This document shows, piece by piece, positions 1 to 13,800 of a stretch of 64,000 bases of DNA (position 1 is the first letter of the stretch; every line of letters begins with the position of its first letter). This DNA is from Chondrosia reniformis (taxonomy: Eukaryota > Porifera > Demospongiae > Chondrillida > Chondrillidae). Location: NCBI GenBank assembly GCA_947172415.1, contig OX359189.1:6090501-6154500 (forward strand), given 5' to 3'. The position numbers and the translations under genes are program-made. The notes beneath the pieces are model-generated. The model made no database searches. It was not told where the DNA came from and was given only the letters and a program-made list of their open reading frames with translations.

Positions 1-3000
1 TTCACTAGTACTGCAAAGTTTGTCAAATGATTACTTTTGCATTCCACCCCATTCTCAGTTTTTACTGTAGTTATACCATCAGTAGACCATCCAATAGGTT
101 TGAAACTAAGGTACATTTAACAGATGATCAGAGAGTAGGTAAAGCTATTTTTAAGCATGTATAAACTTTACTCTGGGGTAAGCTTGTAAAAGGCACATCT
201 ACAGTTTGCTCTTCTGCATTCACTGACCTGTAGATATATGCAAAGTAGATTATTTTTAGATGTCATTGTTCATTAGCAACAATACTTACATTGAAAGTAA
301 TTTTTATCGGAAAGATTTCCTTAGCTGCTGCAAGCTTGGTCGTATTTTGAATGGTTAACTGTACAGATAATACATCTGTTCCCACGCTATATATACATGA
401 CATACATAGGGTACATTATTTTCATTAACCGAAGTAAAGTTCATACAGGGTTTCTGTATTACTGGACACTTTTCACCTTTTTGTTTTATCAACTGAAAGT
501 GAGTTTCCTATACGGCCCATTGAAATTGTTGTAACAACATATGCTCCTAAATTTTAAAAACACATCACATATATGATATACGTACATATTATGTATATAG
601 GTACATATATATCCGTATGTATAAAGTACCTTCAATTCTAAGCAAATTTTCAAACTGCACACATATTCCGCTGGATATTGGAAACTTTTCTGGCGTTGAT
701 GCTATCAGGTCTTTGCTAATTAAGGTGGCAGTGAAGGCTGTACAAAAGTCATTAGTCATTTTTATAACAACATACGTACAGTAGGTACATTTATTACTCT
801 GTTTCAATATTGGTATATATATAATTGAATTGTGATTAGATTTCAAAGTACAATATATACACATGGCATAAAGTATTCATATCCATTTGCAATTATAAAA
901 TACAAAATCTTTCTTCAGCCAACAATTTTCTCATGGTGAATTAGTTTATATGTAGTAGGATCTGCACATAACTTATTATCTTTAATTTATGCAATATGAA
1001 TAGATTATAGATATGTTTAGGAGCTTACAGATGTTCCCATGATTGTACGAGACTGGACTATTGTTGACATTTAAAGTAGATGCTGTTATTCTACCTAGTA
1101 ACTCCACCGATGTAACAAAAGATGAGGCATCTTTGTAGGTTTTGTCCTACAGATTTATGTACATATCAGTAAATGCATATATACTGTCACATTTTTACTT
1201 CCAGGAATACACATTATGATTAGTATGTGTGAACTTGCACTTACACCTTTTATTTCTTCAGAAAGGATAATGCTAGAAATATAAGTGAGATTTGATAGCA
1301 GTTGTCCATAATCCTTAGAGGATAGGTAGCTATTTATTACAGTCAAATTTTCCAGCGCACTATAATGACAAAATTCATTTTTCTATAAGTTTCAAGTGAT
1401 TCCATAAATTTTTACTATATTAGAAGTGATTACAACAGGATGTATACACATTAAATATATATCTTACCTCACTACATCTTCAAAGAGGCCATTGTATTTA
1501 GTGAAGTTAAAATTGTCGTCTCCATTAGAAGAGTTATATATCATAAGCCTCTCTAGATCTGACAGAAGTGCTACAGAAGTGACCATTTTTTCAGCTAAAG
1601 AAGACAATATATTAGCTCTTTCTTAGAAGGGATACATATAGAGTCTACAAAGCACATAAAGTTAATAAGTCACTACCCTTGAAATTGCTGTAAGTATACC
1701 ATTATATATAGACCATGTATAGATTATATATATACGTAGTTTAAGGTAAATTTTATGTACATACGTACGTACATAGGTAGAGGGACAGAAGGTGTACCTT
1801 TGCAGTTAGCTGGTACTCCACTCCAGGTCCCATTGAATTGACAAGTCATTCTGCCTTCTGATTCTGATGCATATCCATTATTACAACAAACTATGATTTC
1901 ATCACCCACAGTATATAAATCCTTGGTTTTTTCGAAATAACCATTTGTAGGAGGCATTGGAAGAAGACAAAGTCCTGTAATAGATTGAACAGAAGTCATA
2001 TCAAAAGTTTATCATCAGTGGGTTATTAATATACCTTTAAATGAACTATGGTTTTGGTAATATACGTATATGGGAATATTAGTAAAAGTCATATATATGG
2101 AAACTAGTAATTGCAAACATATACGTATGGGCTAAACATATTTCTAATTGGCATGGAGGCTGCAGTAAAAGTATATATATGATTGATACTCTAATAATAA
2201 TTATTATGATATGAAAATGGCTACATATAGAGAGAGTTCATGTGTTTAGTCTAGACCATGCATACTCATTCTTAGTTAATTACTCTTATTTGCATACGTA
2301 TGAATAGTACATATATCTAGTAAGGTCAAATTTTAGATTGTTTTTGATGTATATATATGCACAATACATAGTTTATACTTTATACAGCAATACGTATATA
2401 CTAACCTGTTGACAGTGACGCATAGCCATATGAACTGGTGGTCTTGGCTCCATAAACAGTTACACCTATTTTAGCTTCTTTATCCTTAAGGTACAGATGA
2501 TGTGAGCCATTACTAACGGGGAGCTGGTAACAAGAGAATTTCATGTTGTTATTTTGGACTCTAAATTGACCAAGTGTTAAATTGAGATTTACAATTTGGT
2601 TGTCAAGAATGATTGCTAATGATTCTTCCATGAGATGCTCTTGTAAAATGACAACATTAATGTAACTGTGCTCATAGTCTTCAAAACTGTAAAATAGGTT
2701 TTCATCAGAGTACCAACTTACTGGTGGCACTAAGACCATAAATGGATCAAAAAAACCTTTGTCAGCTTTATTTCCAACAGAATACTGTACTACTAAGCTT
2801 TTCTTAGTTGTTGTTATACCACAAGAAACACTTGAGTTCAAGGTGAAATCTTTAAATTGCCCTGACATCATTATTGTGAGTGCTGAACTTCCATTGGTGC
2901 AGTTAAAAGTGACAGTGGTGTTGTCAAAAGCTGCCATGATCCTTAGGATGTCATATGCTTTTCTTTCTGCTATGGGTACTGCTACAAACTCCCGACCCCA

Positions 3001-3937
3001 GTACTCAACAGGGGGTATCTCTTCAGCTAACTGGTCACAGGACTCCAAGGTGCTCGGTACATCAGAACATTCATGACCACTCAGAAATCTTACAGGATAG
3101 TTAGTTTCAACTTTTACACCAGTTAAATCGGATTGGTTTACACTTAATGCTAGTGATTGCCCCCTTTGGATGATCTTAGTGATGGTATCTAGTGGTTTCA
3201 GAAGAGTATTGCTGTCCTCCATGTAGATGCTTTCATTATGTGTAGTGATGGTTACTGTAGTTAAAGGGTACAACCCTACTATTGTGGTAAGAGAGGAATC
3301 AGCATTTATTGAAGAGGTTAGATGTCCATAACTCATTGCATAATAGGTGAAATTGAAGCTTTCATTGTTTGCTATTGGCAATACCTGAAAGGCATCAGAG
3401 CGAATTGGATTATTTCGGCAAATCATTTTGAGAGGAATATCCTTCTTCTCTAGCGTTATGAGAATAACTCTTTTCCCTGCACTGAGCTTTATAATGCTAG
3501 GTATATGGATTTCAGAAAAGTTACCAAAGCTGCAATTCAGGTTGTGACTCCAATTCAAAGCTGGTACCTTCACTGATATTGGAACCGAAGAGAAATTAGG
3601 AAGGGGAACTGTTGCATACAAGGTCAGGCTATCGTTGCTTCCATCATAACTCTTTAAAGCAGTAATGTAGTACTCTCCTCCTAATATATATTATATATCT
3701 AGTTATACATACAAGCTGTAATGGATGTTAACATTAGATACTAAGTCTATATAATTAATTATTATTGTTTGATTAACCTTAAAAGTGACAATATTCCCAA
3801 ACCTACGTATAGTAGAGCTAATTATTAGATGTTACGCATTTAAATAATGTTCACCAAAGTTTTAACTTACCAATTTGAGAAGAAACTAATTGAGAAAGTA
3901 TTCCAAGAATTAGAGGCAACATCTTATAGTTGAACAT
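1..3937 (-). CDS. Adhesion GPCR 1, N-terminal part (signal peptide, IgGFc-binding, Sushi, GAIN/GPS); 3' end off window
   Basis: Surface receptor fragment. Exons read on the minus strand: 3871-3937, 2406-3680, 1798-1974, 1468-1621, 1247-1359, 1029-1130, 630-737, 477-546, 290-386, 172-227 and 1-105 (cut by the edge). All have GT..AG borders and matching phases, about 774 codons so far. The start encodes MFNYKMLPLILGILSQLVSS, a good signal peptide. The big second exon is an IgGFc-binding-type domain (hallmark FLSGHECSDVPSTLESC, then WGREF). It is followed by one Sushi/CCP domain (GLCLLPMPPTNGYF through CQFNGTWSGVPANC). The remaining exons are a GAIN domain ending in a GPS with VECKSNHLTNFAVLV, where autocleavage would fall between L and T. 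By family knowledge a 7TM domain should follow beyond position 1. Gene 2, just upstream on the same strand, has the same exon plan apart from an EGF in place of the Sushi. Ligand unknown. Confidence 0.87.
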
Positions 3938-4852
3938 GCTTCCTAAAGCTCAGGAACATTATAAGACTGAAAGCTATACCGAACAGCTATATATTATATT
4001 ATAATAGATTCATTTACAATTGGGCTATTATGTAACCACATTTCCTTCTATATAACTAGAGCGTATACATACACTGTACATAATTAATTGCCAAAAGTGT
4101 ATATGCATTGACATATGTCCATGCAAAAGAGGCAAAATAAAACATATAGTGCATCATGACCAAGTTTTATATATACTATATACAAGTTCTAACTGAAATT
4201 TTGATTTTCTGTAGCATTAAAGTGTTAGTCTCTTTTATAACATTGAAATACAAAACATTTCAACACACAGGCACATATTACATATGAGTATCAAAGGAGT
4301 AATCAGAGCTATATACGTAGGTCAATGATTACTTATGTACATATACATTGGCAAATGTATTATAAACATAGCTACGTACATCTATACGTGTGTGTCATAC
4401 GTATCTACAGTTCCAGTACAATTAAGAAACTTAAGACTAGTGACAGAAGCTATTGCATTCCTTGATGTGAGATAATGCAATACTTTATATTTCCTAGAAT
4501 GTAACTTCTTAACATTTTAGGTAAATATTAAGACAAGGAACTAGTTTTATAGACATTAACAAAGGTTTCCAAGGTAACACTAAAATTGGATAAGTGCATG
4601 TGTCCCAGAGTTCCCCTTACACTTCTCAGTCAAATAGTCTTCAAAGTGGTTTCCTGAAGCTTAGCACACCTCTATTCAATAAAGGCATGTATATCTATAT
4701 GTATGGATTCATTTTTAATCTAATAATAATAAGTTCACCAAGGAAATGATTACATGATTCAATGTTTGACAATAAAAATGTAACAAAAGTAGTGCACCCA
4801 ATATGTATTTTAGATTCAAAATGAAATTTAAATCTGAAGAGAATATTCAAAT
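3938..4852. other. Intergenic: 5' flank of GPCR 1 and 3' flank of GPCR 2
   Basis: AT-rich, with many short TATAC/GTA palindromes. It must hold the promoter of receptor 1 (transcribed leftward) and the 3' untranslated region of receptor 2. I see no coding potential, clear TATA box or repeat family here. Confidence 0.5.
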
Positions 4853-7800
4853 TTATATTTTGTGTGCTAGACTACTTGATATAACAACCTCCTTCAAAGC
4901 AAATGTAAAATCTGCAACCGATGTATTGTCATCTTGAAAAGTAAATTCAACTTCTTGAATTTCTTTGTAGACCATACCTACATATTATATATTATACGAA
5001 ATAATGGCTAATAAGGAATCCTGGAATATCCATTGAAGGCAAGTATACAATTTTCTACAATCACTATAAAAAGAACTGGAAATTGGAAGTATGTATACAA
5101 AGCTGATTCTATTTACGTATACTACAAATGTTCTTATAAAAAGTTCACCGTATCTTGTAAACAAGCAATGAAAAAGTATATATGCACAAATCATAAAGAG
5201 AATCTTCAACAATCTAACCAATTGAAGTATTAACTCCTTCCATATTACTTTCGGTTATTGATATACCATCTACATTCAGAGATAATTACACATAATATGT
5301 AGAATATACGTAATACAACAGTAAGCGAATACGTTCACACCACCCTTCTTATTATCTCAGGCTGAAGGCTTAAGGTATAAGATGCAGTTACACCTGAAGT
5401 ACAACCATAATATACCTATATTCAGTAAGATAAAGTCACCTTTGGTTCCATCAGCTAAATGATTGTCAGTTGCTGTATTATTGATCTCATAGTAACTTTT
5501 TGGAGCACTAAATGTTCCCATTTCAATGGTCTGTGTGGGAATAGCATACATAATCTATAGTATATACTGTATGTACATTTGCGTATGCACGTACAGTATA
5601 TGGCTACAGGCTAACTTACTGATTTAACACCTGATGATTTTGTTGAAGTACCAGGAAGCTTCTTTTTCAAAATCCTTGGGCAACACTTCACCCATAAAGG
5701 TTTCATCTGTACCATAAGAAAATCACGTTCCCAGTAATCAATAACAATTTGAAAGTACTTATTTCCTCATAATAACTAACCTTGTCATTTCGTAGCACGT
5801 AAAACACGAAAATAAACACACCCTATACAACAGTAACAGAAAAACCTTGGTATAACACATTTGTGGATGCATTATACATTTATGGTGCATGAAAAAGGGA
5901 TGTGTGCACTGCCATTCTGATATTTATACACAATCAAATGGTTACTTCTCACTTCTCTACACAATTTTCACATTTAATGTGTTATTCAATAGATTACAGA
6001 GGATTATGTATGCACAGAACATCTAAGTACGTATATAGTACAGTTAGGATTACATATACTCAGACATAACTGAAAAGTAGGAAAGATCTTTATTATGCAC
6101 CAATGGAATACAAGAGGCAAATTGTCCACAAGTACATATTTGGCTAGATCATTTGTTTGGCAAATTTAAATAAAGGATCTTCTAATTGAAAGAAGATCTT
6201 CTGAAAGACTTTTACGGTCACTGATGAAGGGTGACATTCCTAGTAACAGTTGCCTGGTCCAGTGGAGCAGAAGCATAAAGAATCTTGTATGTTTATCCAA
6301 AGCTCTCACTAGGTTTAGTTACCTGTAGGTCTTTTAAAAAACATAGTGTGTGGTGGTGTTTTAGATAACTCATGGACTACTATCTGCGCATTTTAACATG
6401 GTTAACACCACATTTTTACATAGAGGTACCGTTTTTAAAACCTGTATGCTACCTGTGCATTGAAAGCAATGTAACAGATACAATCATGTGCACAGACCAG
6501 ACTTAGAAATGTAATACCTCTGGATCACGTGTGCTGAGGGTTAATAACAGTACATGTCGTGCTTCATTGAAATTAATACATACCTTTTATGACCTTTTAT
6601 GTATTAACAACAAGGATTTTGAACTGTCAATTAGTGATATTTACCCCAAAGAACTTATTCTTAAAAAGACAAATACCAGCCCTAAAAAATCCCCCTTTTT
6701 AGACTTAGATATAACCATTACTAACAATCAATTTATCACTAAAGTATATGATAAGCGAGAGGACTTTAACTTTGATATAGTAAATTTCCCCCATTTAGAT
6801 AGTAATATTCCTAATACCCCAGCCTATGGTGTCTTTATTTCACAACTAATTAGGTATTCCAGAATATCCAGTTTTCAGGCTAAAAGTTTGCAGTTATGCA
6901 ATAGGCTTATTAAGCAGGGTTACAAATACTTTAAGCTAAAATCAACCTTTAAAACCTTCCTATCCCGGCAGCCTCTAGTTAGAATCAAGTATAAGCAAAA
7001 AGTAGCTAGTATGCTTAAGGACTGTCTTGTGTTACCCCATATTGTGTTACCCCACCTCCAAAGAAATGTTACTACTAGAAGACCTAAGGGTAGACTTACG
7101 TAATATGTCCTACTTTTGTCTATAGTTATGCTGAGTCTGTTTTACCTGTACAAGCAAGTTTACTAATAGATTTATAATTAATTCATAAAAGTTAATTGGA
7201 CCTACATTCCTTTCATAAAATTAAATTTCATCATGTGTCTTAGTTAACACCTTATTTAACTTTTGGCGCCAAAATAGTCTATATAAGGCCCCTAGATTTA
7301 GCATAGAGAGCCAAGGATTCACAGAAGATCAAGATAAAGAAAAAGACAAAGACTCCCAGGATCACTGATGAAGGGTGGAATTCCCAGAAACGGCTGTCTG
7401 ACCCAGTGGAGAAGAAGATGAAAGAAGGGAAAAGAAGGAAGAAAAGACTCCTGTATCTTCATCTAAAGCTCTCTTTAGGTTTAGTTCCCCTATAGGCTCT
7501 TTTTACAGAATAGGCATATATATAGCATGTAGGAAAATGGTATCTTAGATTTTTCATACATTCTATTCACAACTTCTCATTTACAAAACCTAATAACTTA
7601 TTACAGAGGTGCACTAACCTGTAAACTATTTAGCACTATGAATATTATGTTGAAAATCAAAGTCAGAGTTCTTAAAGCATCAACACCATAGTCCAGAGAT
7701 ATGAAACCAAACACCCAAGTTAGACCCATGATGGGGAGAAGCAATATGGCTGCCTTTACTGTTGCCCTACCATGCGATTCAAAAATATTTGAAATAATAT

Positions 7801-10800
7801 ACATAAAAAAACTATAGGAAGAAATGCAATGTTTTTTCATAGGAAGAAAACTGCCTATTTCAATGTTAAAGTAATGTTATAGCATTTCAGATTCAAAATC
7901 TGCAAACAAACTTTAAAACATATCTTACTTAACAGTTTCAATATTTTTAGTGGTCCGAGCAACAGTTGATTTCTGAGACTTGTACAACTGAACCAGTGCC
8001 ATCACAAGAAACACTGAGTTTACCTAGCAGGAAAGACCCTACACATAACAGCGTAACTATACACGATAACTATGCATATAAAGTAGGAATCTACTTTATT
8101 ACATTTGCAAATGACCTTCCATTACAGAGATATTTGTCAGATAAATGAATTTCCTCTAGCACCTACGAACGTACATTTAAGGCAACATTGGCAAATTACT
8201 ATATGCTAGGGTGAAGAAAAGGGACATATGTAAATCTAATGGTAATAAAATATCATTCAAATTGAATCGACGGGACACCAATATGTATGTACGTATGCAA
8301 GGAACAAGTTAAAGCTTAAAGTAAAGTACGTATAAAATATTAATAGTCATATTACGCAAGCATACAATGGACTCCATAGGTGATCTTACAACTATTATTC
8401 CTAATGCTGGGGCTGCAAACGCCCAAATGGTTCCATATTCTGGTGATAGGAAGCAACTAGAAGAAACAGAAAGAGCTAGTAGTATCAAGAAAGCATTAAA
8501 TTGCATTGCAAAATACCCAAATTCTTCACTTCCATATTGCTCATATCTCACAGCTGCTCCAACAATAATGGCTGGAATAGGTAGACCTACGTACAACAAT
8601 AATGATATTGATTTAAAACTACCTATGAACTATGTACATACATATGTACTTTCCTATATCAAGTACGTACGTAAGTGGTAATAATATAAGAGTTCCTTTC
8701 CTAATAGACTTACCGTATCCTAATAGCAGGAAGAACCACCATTTCTTGGATAACTGGGAGAACACCTTCACCACCATGAGATACAACATGACACCTTCAC
8801 AAAGCATCCAGGAGAATACAGCAAGAAAGAAGTAATGGAGCAATCCAGCCAACACAGAGCAGAGAATCTGAGAATAAGTTACAAAAGGTGTAAATATTGA
8901 ACACAACACTTCCATAATTATGGTAAAATAACACACCTTTATTGTCCTGGCATACCATGATCCTCCAACAAATATGATCAATGCTACTAGGAGAACCACC
9001 GTCAGATTAATGTGTATAAAGTTCAAAGGATTCTTTTGTCCTTTCCACCTGACAAAATGTATTTTTAAAATTACATATACCTACATATAAGCAGTCTATA
9101 AGGTTATGAGACTGCTGATGTCATATACGTATACACAAGATACAGGAAGCCAGCACAGCAAATAAAAATGAATATTCTATAAGGTTGCATCTCTCAGTAC
9201 AAATGTACATGTTACTTTAATACGTATGTACATGAACGTACACCTAACTCTGTTCATATGTATCAATTAAATGTTTGATATAAATTCAATTTAATTAATC
9301 TAAATGTGTGTATGCTCTTGTTGCACTTGACTTTTACCCATTTATGCTGCTACATATGCCAAAAAATAGTCATTAAGGAAAGTATACCATTTAACAGGGA
9401 ACTACTTTAAGGATTTCAGTCCAACAGAGCTTCAGTTTAATAGCTACACTTTGAATTGTAGCATGCTGCTAGTCTCGCGTAGCCAGACCACTTTCGGGGA
9501 GGGAGAAGGGTCTGGTACAATGCGGTCTGGCTACACTAGACTAACCTGCTGGTTGGTGGAGTATCTCTACCTGATTTGTGTATAGTGTACCTTTGTTTGA
9601 TGCATACATATACTGTAAAGACTTACCTGAAGCAAAGCAATGCTGCGATTGTTAATAACAAGCATATGATTGACAGGGCACATCCAATATAAGAAAAATA
9701 TCTCAAAGCAAGCTCAGTAATGCTGTCCTAAAACAACGACAATAGCACATACATAACATTGGCCTGTCCTACTAATGAAAATGAATAAATTTATAAGTAG
9801 CTACTGATCCCATAACATTAGTTTTCCCACTAAACTTATATACACAATAGTGGACATGAATTCAGCATATGGAAATAATTACAATGCATGCTGCTCTCAA
9901 ACACTTACAAATTTAACACCTCCAACATTTACTAGCACAGAAAAGCTGGTCAAATGATTACTACTGCAGTAGACTGTTGAATTTCTCCTTAATGTTCTCA
10001 TCCCTCTACTGGACCAGCCTACTGGAGTACCACTAAAGATAAAAGTAAATTACTTCTAACTAAAGCCGGCATTATACAGTGTATCACGCGTCTTACTCAG
10101 GCATGTATTCATAAAAGACACACTGGACTGGTAGAGAAAAATTAGATTCCTGTTATGAGATGAGAGGCAGAAAAGTGTTCTTTATGTATGGAGAGTGCTG
10201 GTGTTAGCTGAAATGTTATAATACACCTGCACATACATATACGTACCACATCAGTGAACCTTATTTGTACTGGAAAAGTGTTGTCAGGTAATTCCCCTAA
10301 ATCTGATGCTAGTGAGGATATTTCAGGATATATTTGAATGGAAACAACATTTGCTCCAACTCTAAAATTGACGTATAGAGAGACGAGAAATATAAGTAAG
10401 ATAGAAAGATGTTTAAGGAGCTCTATTGAAATTGTGATTGTTTTGCAATTTTATATCATGATTGTCTTTTAAATTGATATTTCATATTACAATTAATAAA
10501 TTAACCATGTTAGCTTCTGATAAATTGGGCATAAACCAGAAAAAGAATGTTGACAGAGGCCTATAGGAACCCCATTTGTAGCTGTAACTGATAGCCTTGA
10601 GTTGTGAAAAATGACATACAGTTGCTTGGCAACCATTACAGTGACTACCTAAGTAAATACTCTGCTAAATTTACTGACTCATCATCTTGTGAAAGGGCAT
10701 TCCCAATCTTTCCTAGAGATACGGTAGTCAACACATTTGAGCTCTTCTCGTCTAAAAGAACAAAAAAGGACCAGACCAGTTACAATTATCATAATACGCA

Positions 10801-13800
10801 ATGGAGAAAGTGCTTATAATGTAAGAATGGAAATTATCCTTTGAAAGGATCATCTTTCGACTTTTAGAATGTCTAAAGATGCAGTTTGTCTCTCTTGATG
10901 ACTCACTGAAGAAGATCCTCAGGGTCGAAACATCTGACAATCAAGAGAGACAACAAAACTGCATCTGTAGACGTTCTAAAAGTCAAAAGATGATCCTTTC
11001 AAAAGATAAGTTCGATGTAGTTAGAAGAAATCCTTATTCTATTAAGGGAAAATATATAGAATCCATACCTGTTTTAATAGAATCTGAGATAAACTCTACT
11101 GTAACATTTTCATCAATCAAAAAACTAGCATTGGAGAAAGTTGGAACTCTAGTTGCTTCCAACCCTAAAGAGTACAAATATTTAATTTTATAAGTAGAAA
11201 ATTTACAACTAACCACAACCATTTACTCACTGATATCCCCACTGGTATAGGTTTTTGTCCCATTGCTCCTGGTAACACTTGATGCCACTATGATAGCTAA
11301 TGTCTCCACTGATGCCACTACCGTACTGACACTACTTACAGCTGCATTAGTCTGAGATAAGGATACGTACATAACAAGCTGTAACTTGCATTTATATGAT
11401 TTGCAGGCAATGGGGCTATTATTCAAGGGTAACTACAAAACTTGGATGATGCCAAGTTATAATGTTGATTTTTATTTATTATTTAATTAATTTATTAATT
11501 TATAGGTATTGGCAGGTAAAGGTATGAGTTACGTAGTTGTACTGTTGATTTTTATTTATTATTCCTAAGTCTTGAACGTGCTATTAGTGTAACAAATATT
11601 TCAATATTATTATTCAAAGCTAACATTCCATATACGGAAGTAACCAATTATTGGTGAAGCTATAAGTCATATGCCCTTTACAGCTATTTCAATTGGTGGA
11701 TAGCATTTTACAGCTGTTCCATACTACATACATGTAGTAAGCTACAGTACATAAAGTTTTGTACATCTACGTATTACAGGTGCGGGTAGGGTAAGGTATA
11801 GGTAGTGAGACCTGAAGTCTATAGATATGGGAAATACATATACAACTTGTAATTGCTACAGCTGTACTATATCAGGAAATGATATTTTCTGCTTCAACTT
11901 GTAGCCATCTAAGGATAATAGTAAAGCCAATGTTAAAAATGATGAAGGTGAAAATTTACAAAGATTGTAACAAAGAGGCACAAATGACCAGTTTGCATTA
12001 TAAATATATTGCTCAGTGTTAGCAAGTGTAGGATAAAAATGTAGAAACTAAGCTAACCTTATTTTCAAGCTTAACAATGGCTTCAGGAGACAAGAGAACT
12101 CCAGCAATATCTACAAATCCAGTGAGTAACTCTCCATCCTTTTCAGAGGAAAGGAGGACATTGAAGTCAGCTGTCTGACGTCTAACACTATACAAAGAAA
12201 AACCACAGCACTAGAGTGTGCAAAGCTTAGTCCTATATTTTATAATGTGGTAAAATAATATACATATAATAAAATTTCAATTTCAAAATTGTATATTATT
12301 TATACCCCATTGCCATGGCAACGTGGGCTGGTTAATGGTGGCCATATACCCTGAGAAAAGTCAGACAGTATGTAAATCGACCAGTCACCTTTTACATGAA
12401 AACTACACAAATCTAACAGAGTGCCCTCAAAAGGTCTGGTAGTAATGTCCAAAACAAACTTAAGATACACTCTACTTCCTTTAATGTTCATAACTACAAT
12501 CTAGAGTGCAACATTGCAACATGCTCAATTAAACGTACTTGACAACTGTCTTGTACAACAAACCATATGCTTCATACAATTTGAAAGGCAGTGTAGCATT
12601 ATCAGAGACAGCTAACTGTAAGCTTTCCAACATGAAGGGGTACAACATTGTTACTATGTTAAGTGAAGACTCTGCATTGTCTTCTGTGATGTTGGAGAGT
12701 TGATTAATCTAATAGGGTAACATACAAGTCAACTGAAAATACATACTTGTATACAAAAGAGAGGTAAGTATGTATGTATGTAACATGAAACTTAACATTG
12801 TCAAGGTACATATACTGAAATATACTCACACGCATATAGTTTAGCATAATACTATATTTAGGCCACACACAGACACATACGTACATACATATTGTAGGTA
12901 CATATGTACTGTACACATAAAAGAGATTAAAAATCATGAATTTTGAAAGTGACGAGGCTTGATAATTTTAACAACAATGAAAACAGGTGATCATTACCAT
13001 CACATACGTACGTATGTATACAATTGTATATATAGACTTACCAAGTCATATATATTTTCCAGTGAAAACACTGCATATAGAGTTAGAGGAAGAAAGCATA
13101 GGCATGAACAAATTGTAGTTATAGTTCAACAGTGAGAATGTTAGTCAACATATGGATCATATTGAGGACAGCATTTAATCATGACACAAAGGATAGCAGA
13201 TTTGTTTGGTACCCTGCTATAGGCTACCACATTCCAGTATAATGGCTGGTGTCAGAAAGAAATTTATGTTTGCCTGGCTACACATGCTTACCCTTCCACC
13301 AGGCATACATGTACATAACAGATATGTGCCTAATATCATCACACTTGTTTCTGGGAAATAAGGCATGTGCGTACGTATATACATACGTATGTAGACATTA
13401 AGAACAAATATCTACTTTACAGTTTCTGAAAATCATTTGCAAACTGTGGAGGCGGGCATTTATATAATACTTACTTAAACAGAGGGTGTCATCAGATCCT
13501 AAATAGTATCCCTTGTAGCATGAACATGTAAAACCGCTGACTGTATTTATGCATCTCTGTGAGCAATTATGCAAGTCTTCTTTGCATTCATCAACATCTA
13601 AAGTACAATAAATCACTTGATAAATGAGAAAAGGTTTAGGCCAGTCATATAGGACTACCAGGAAAGATATATTCAATATGTACGTGACATGTGTCAACAG
13701 AACTTGGTAGAATCCATAACTTAGTGTGAAACTTTTGGAAATATACAACAATATTTATCTATCTGGTAAATCTGGTTCAAAAACTGATTTGATGCAGATG

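Noticed and set aside
2759-3076. Plus-strand open frame inside receptor 1
   Set aside because: Antisense shadow of the IgGFc-binding exon
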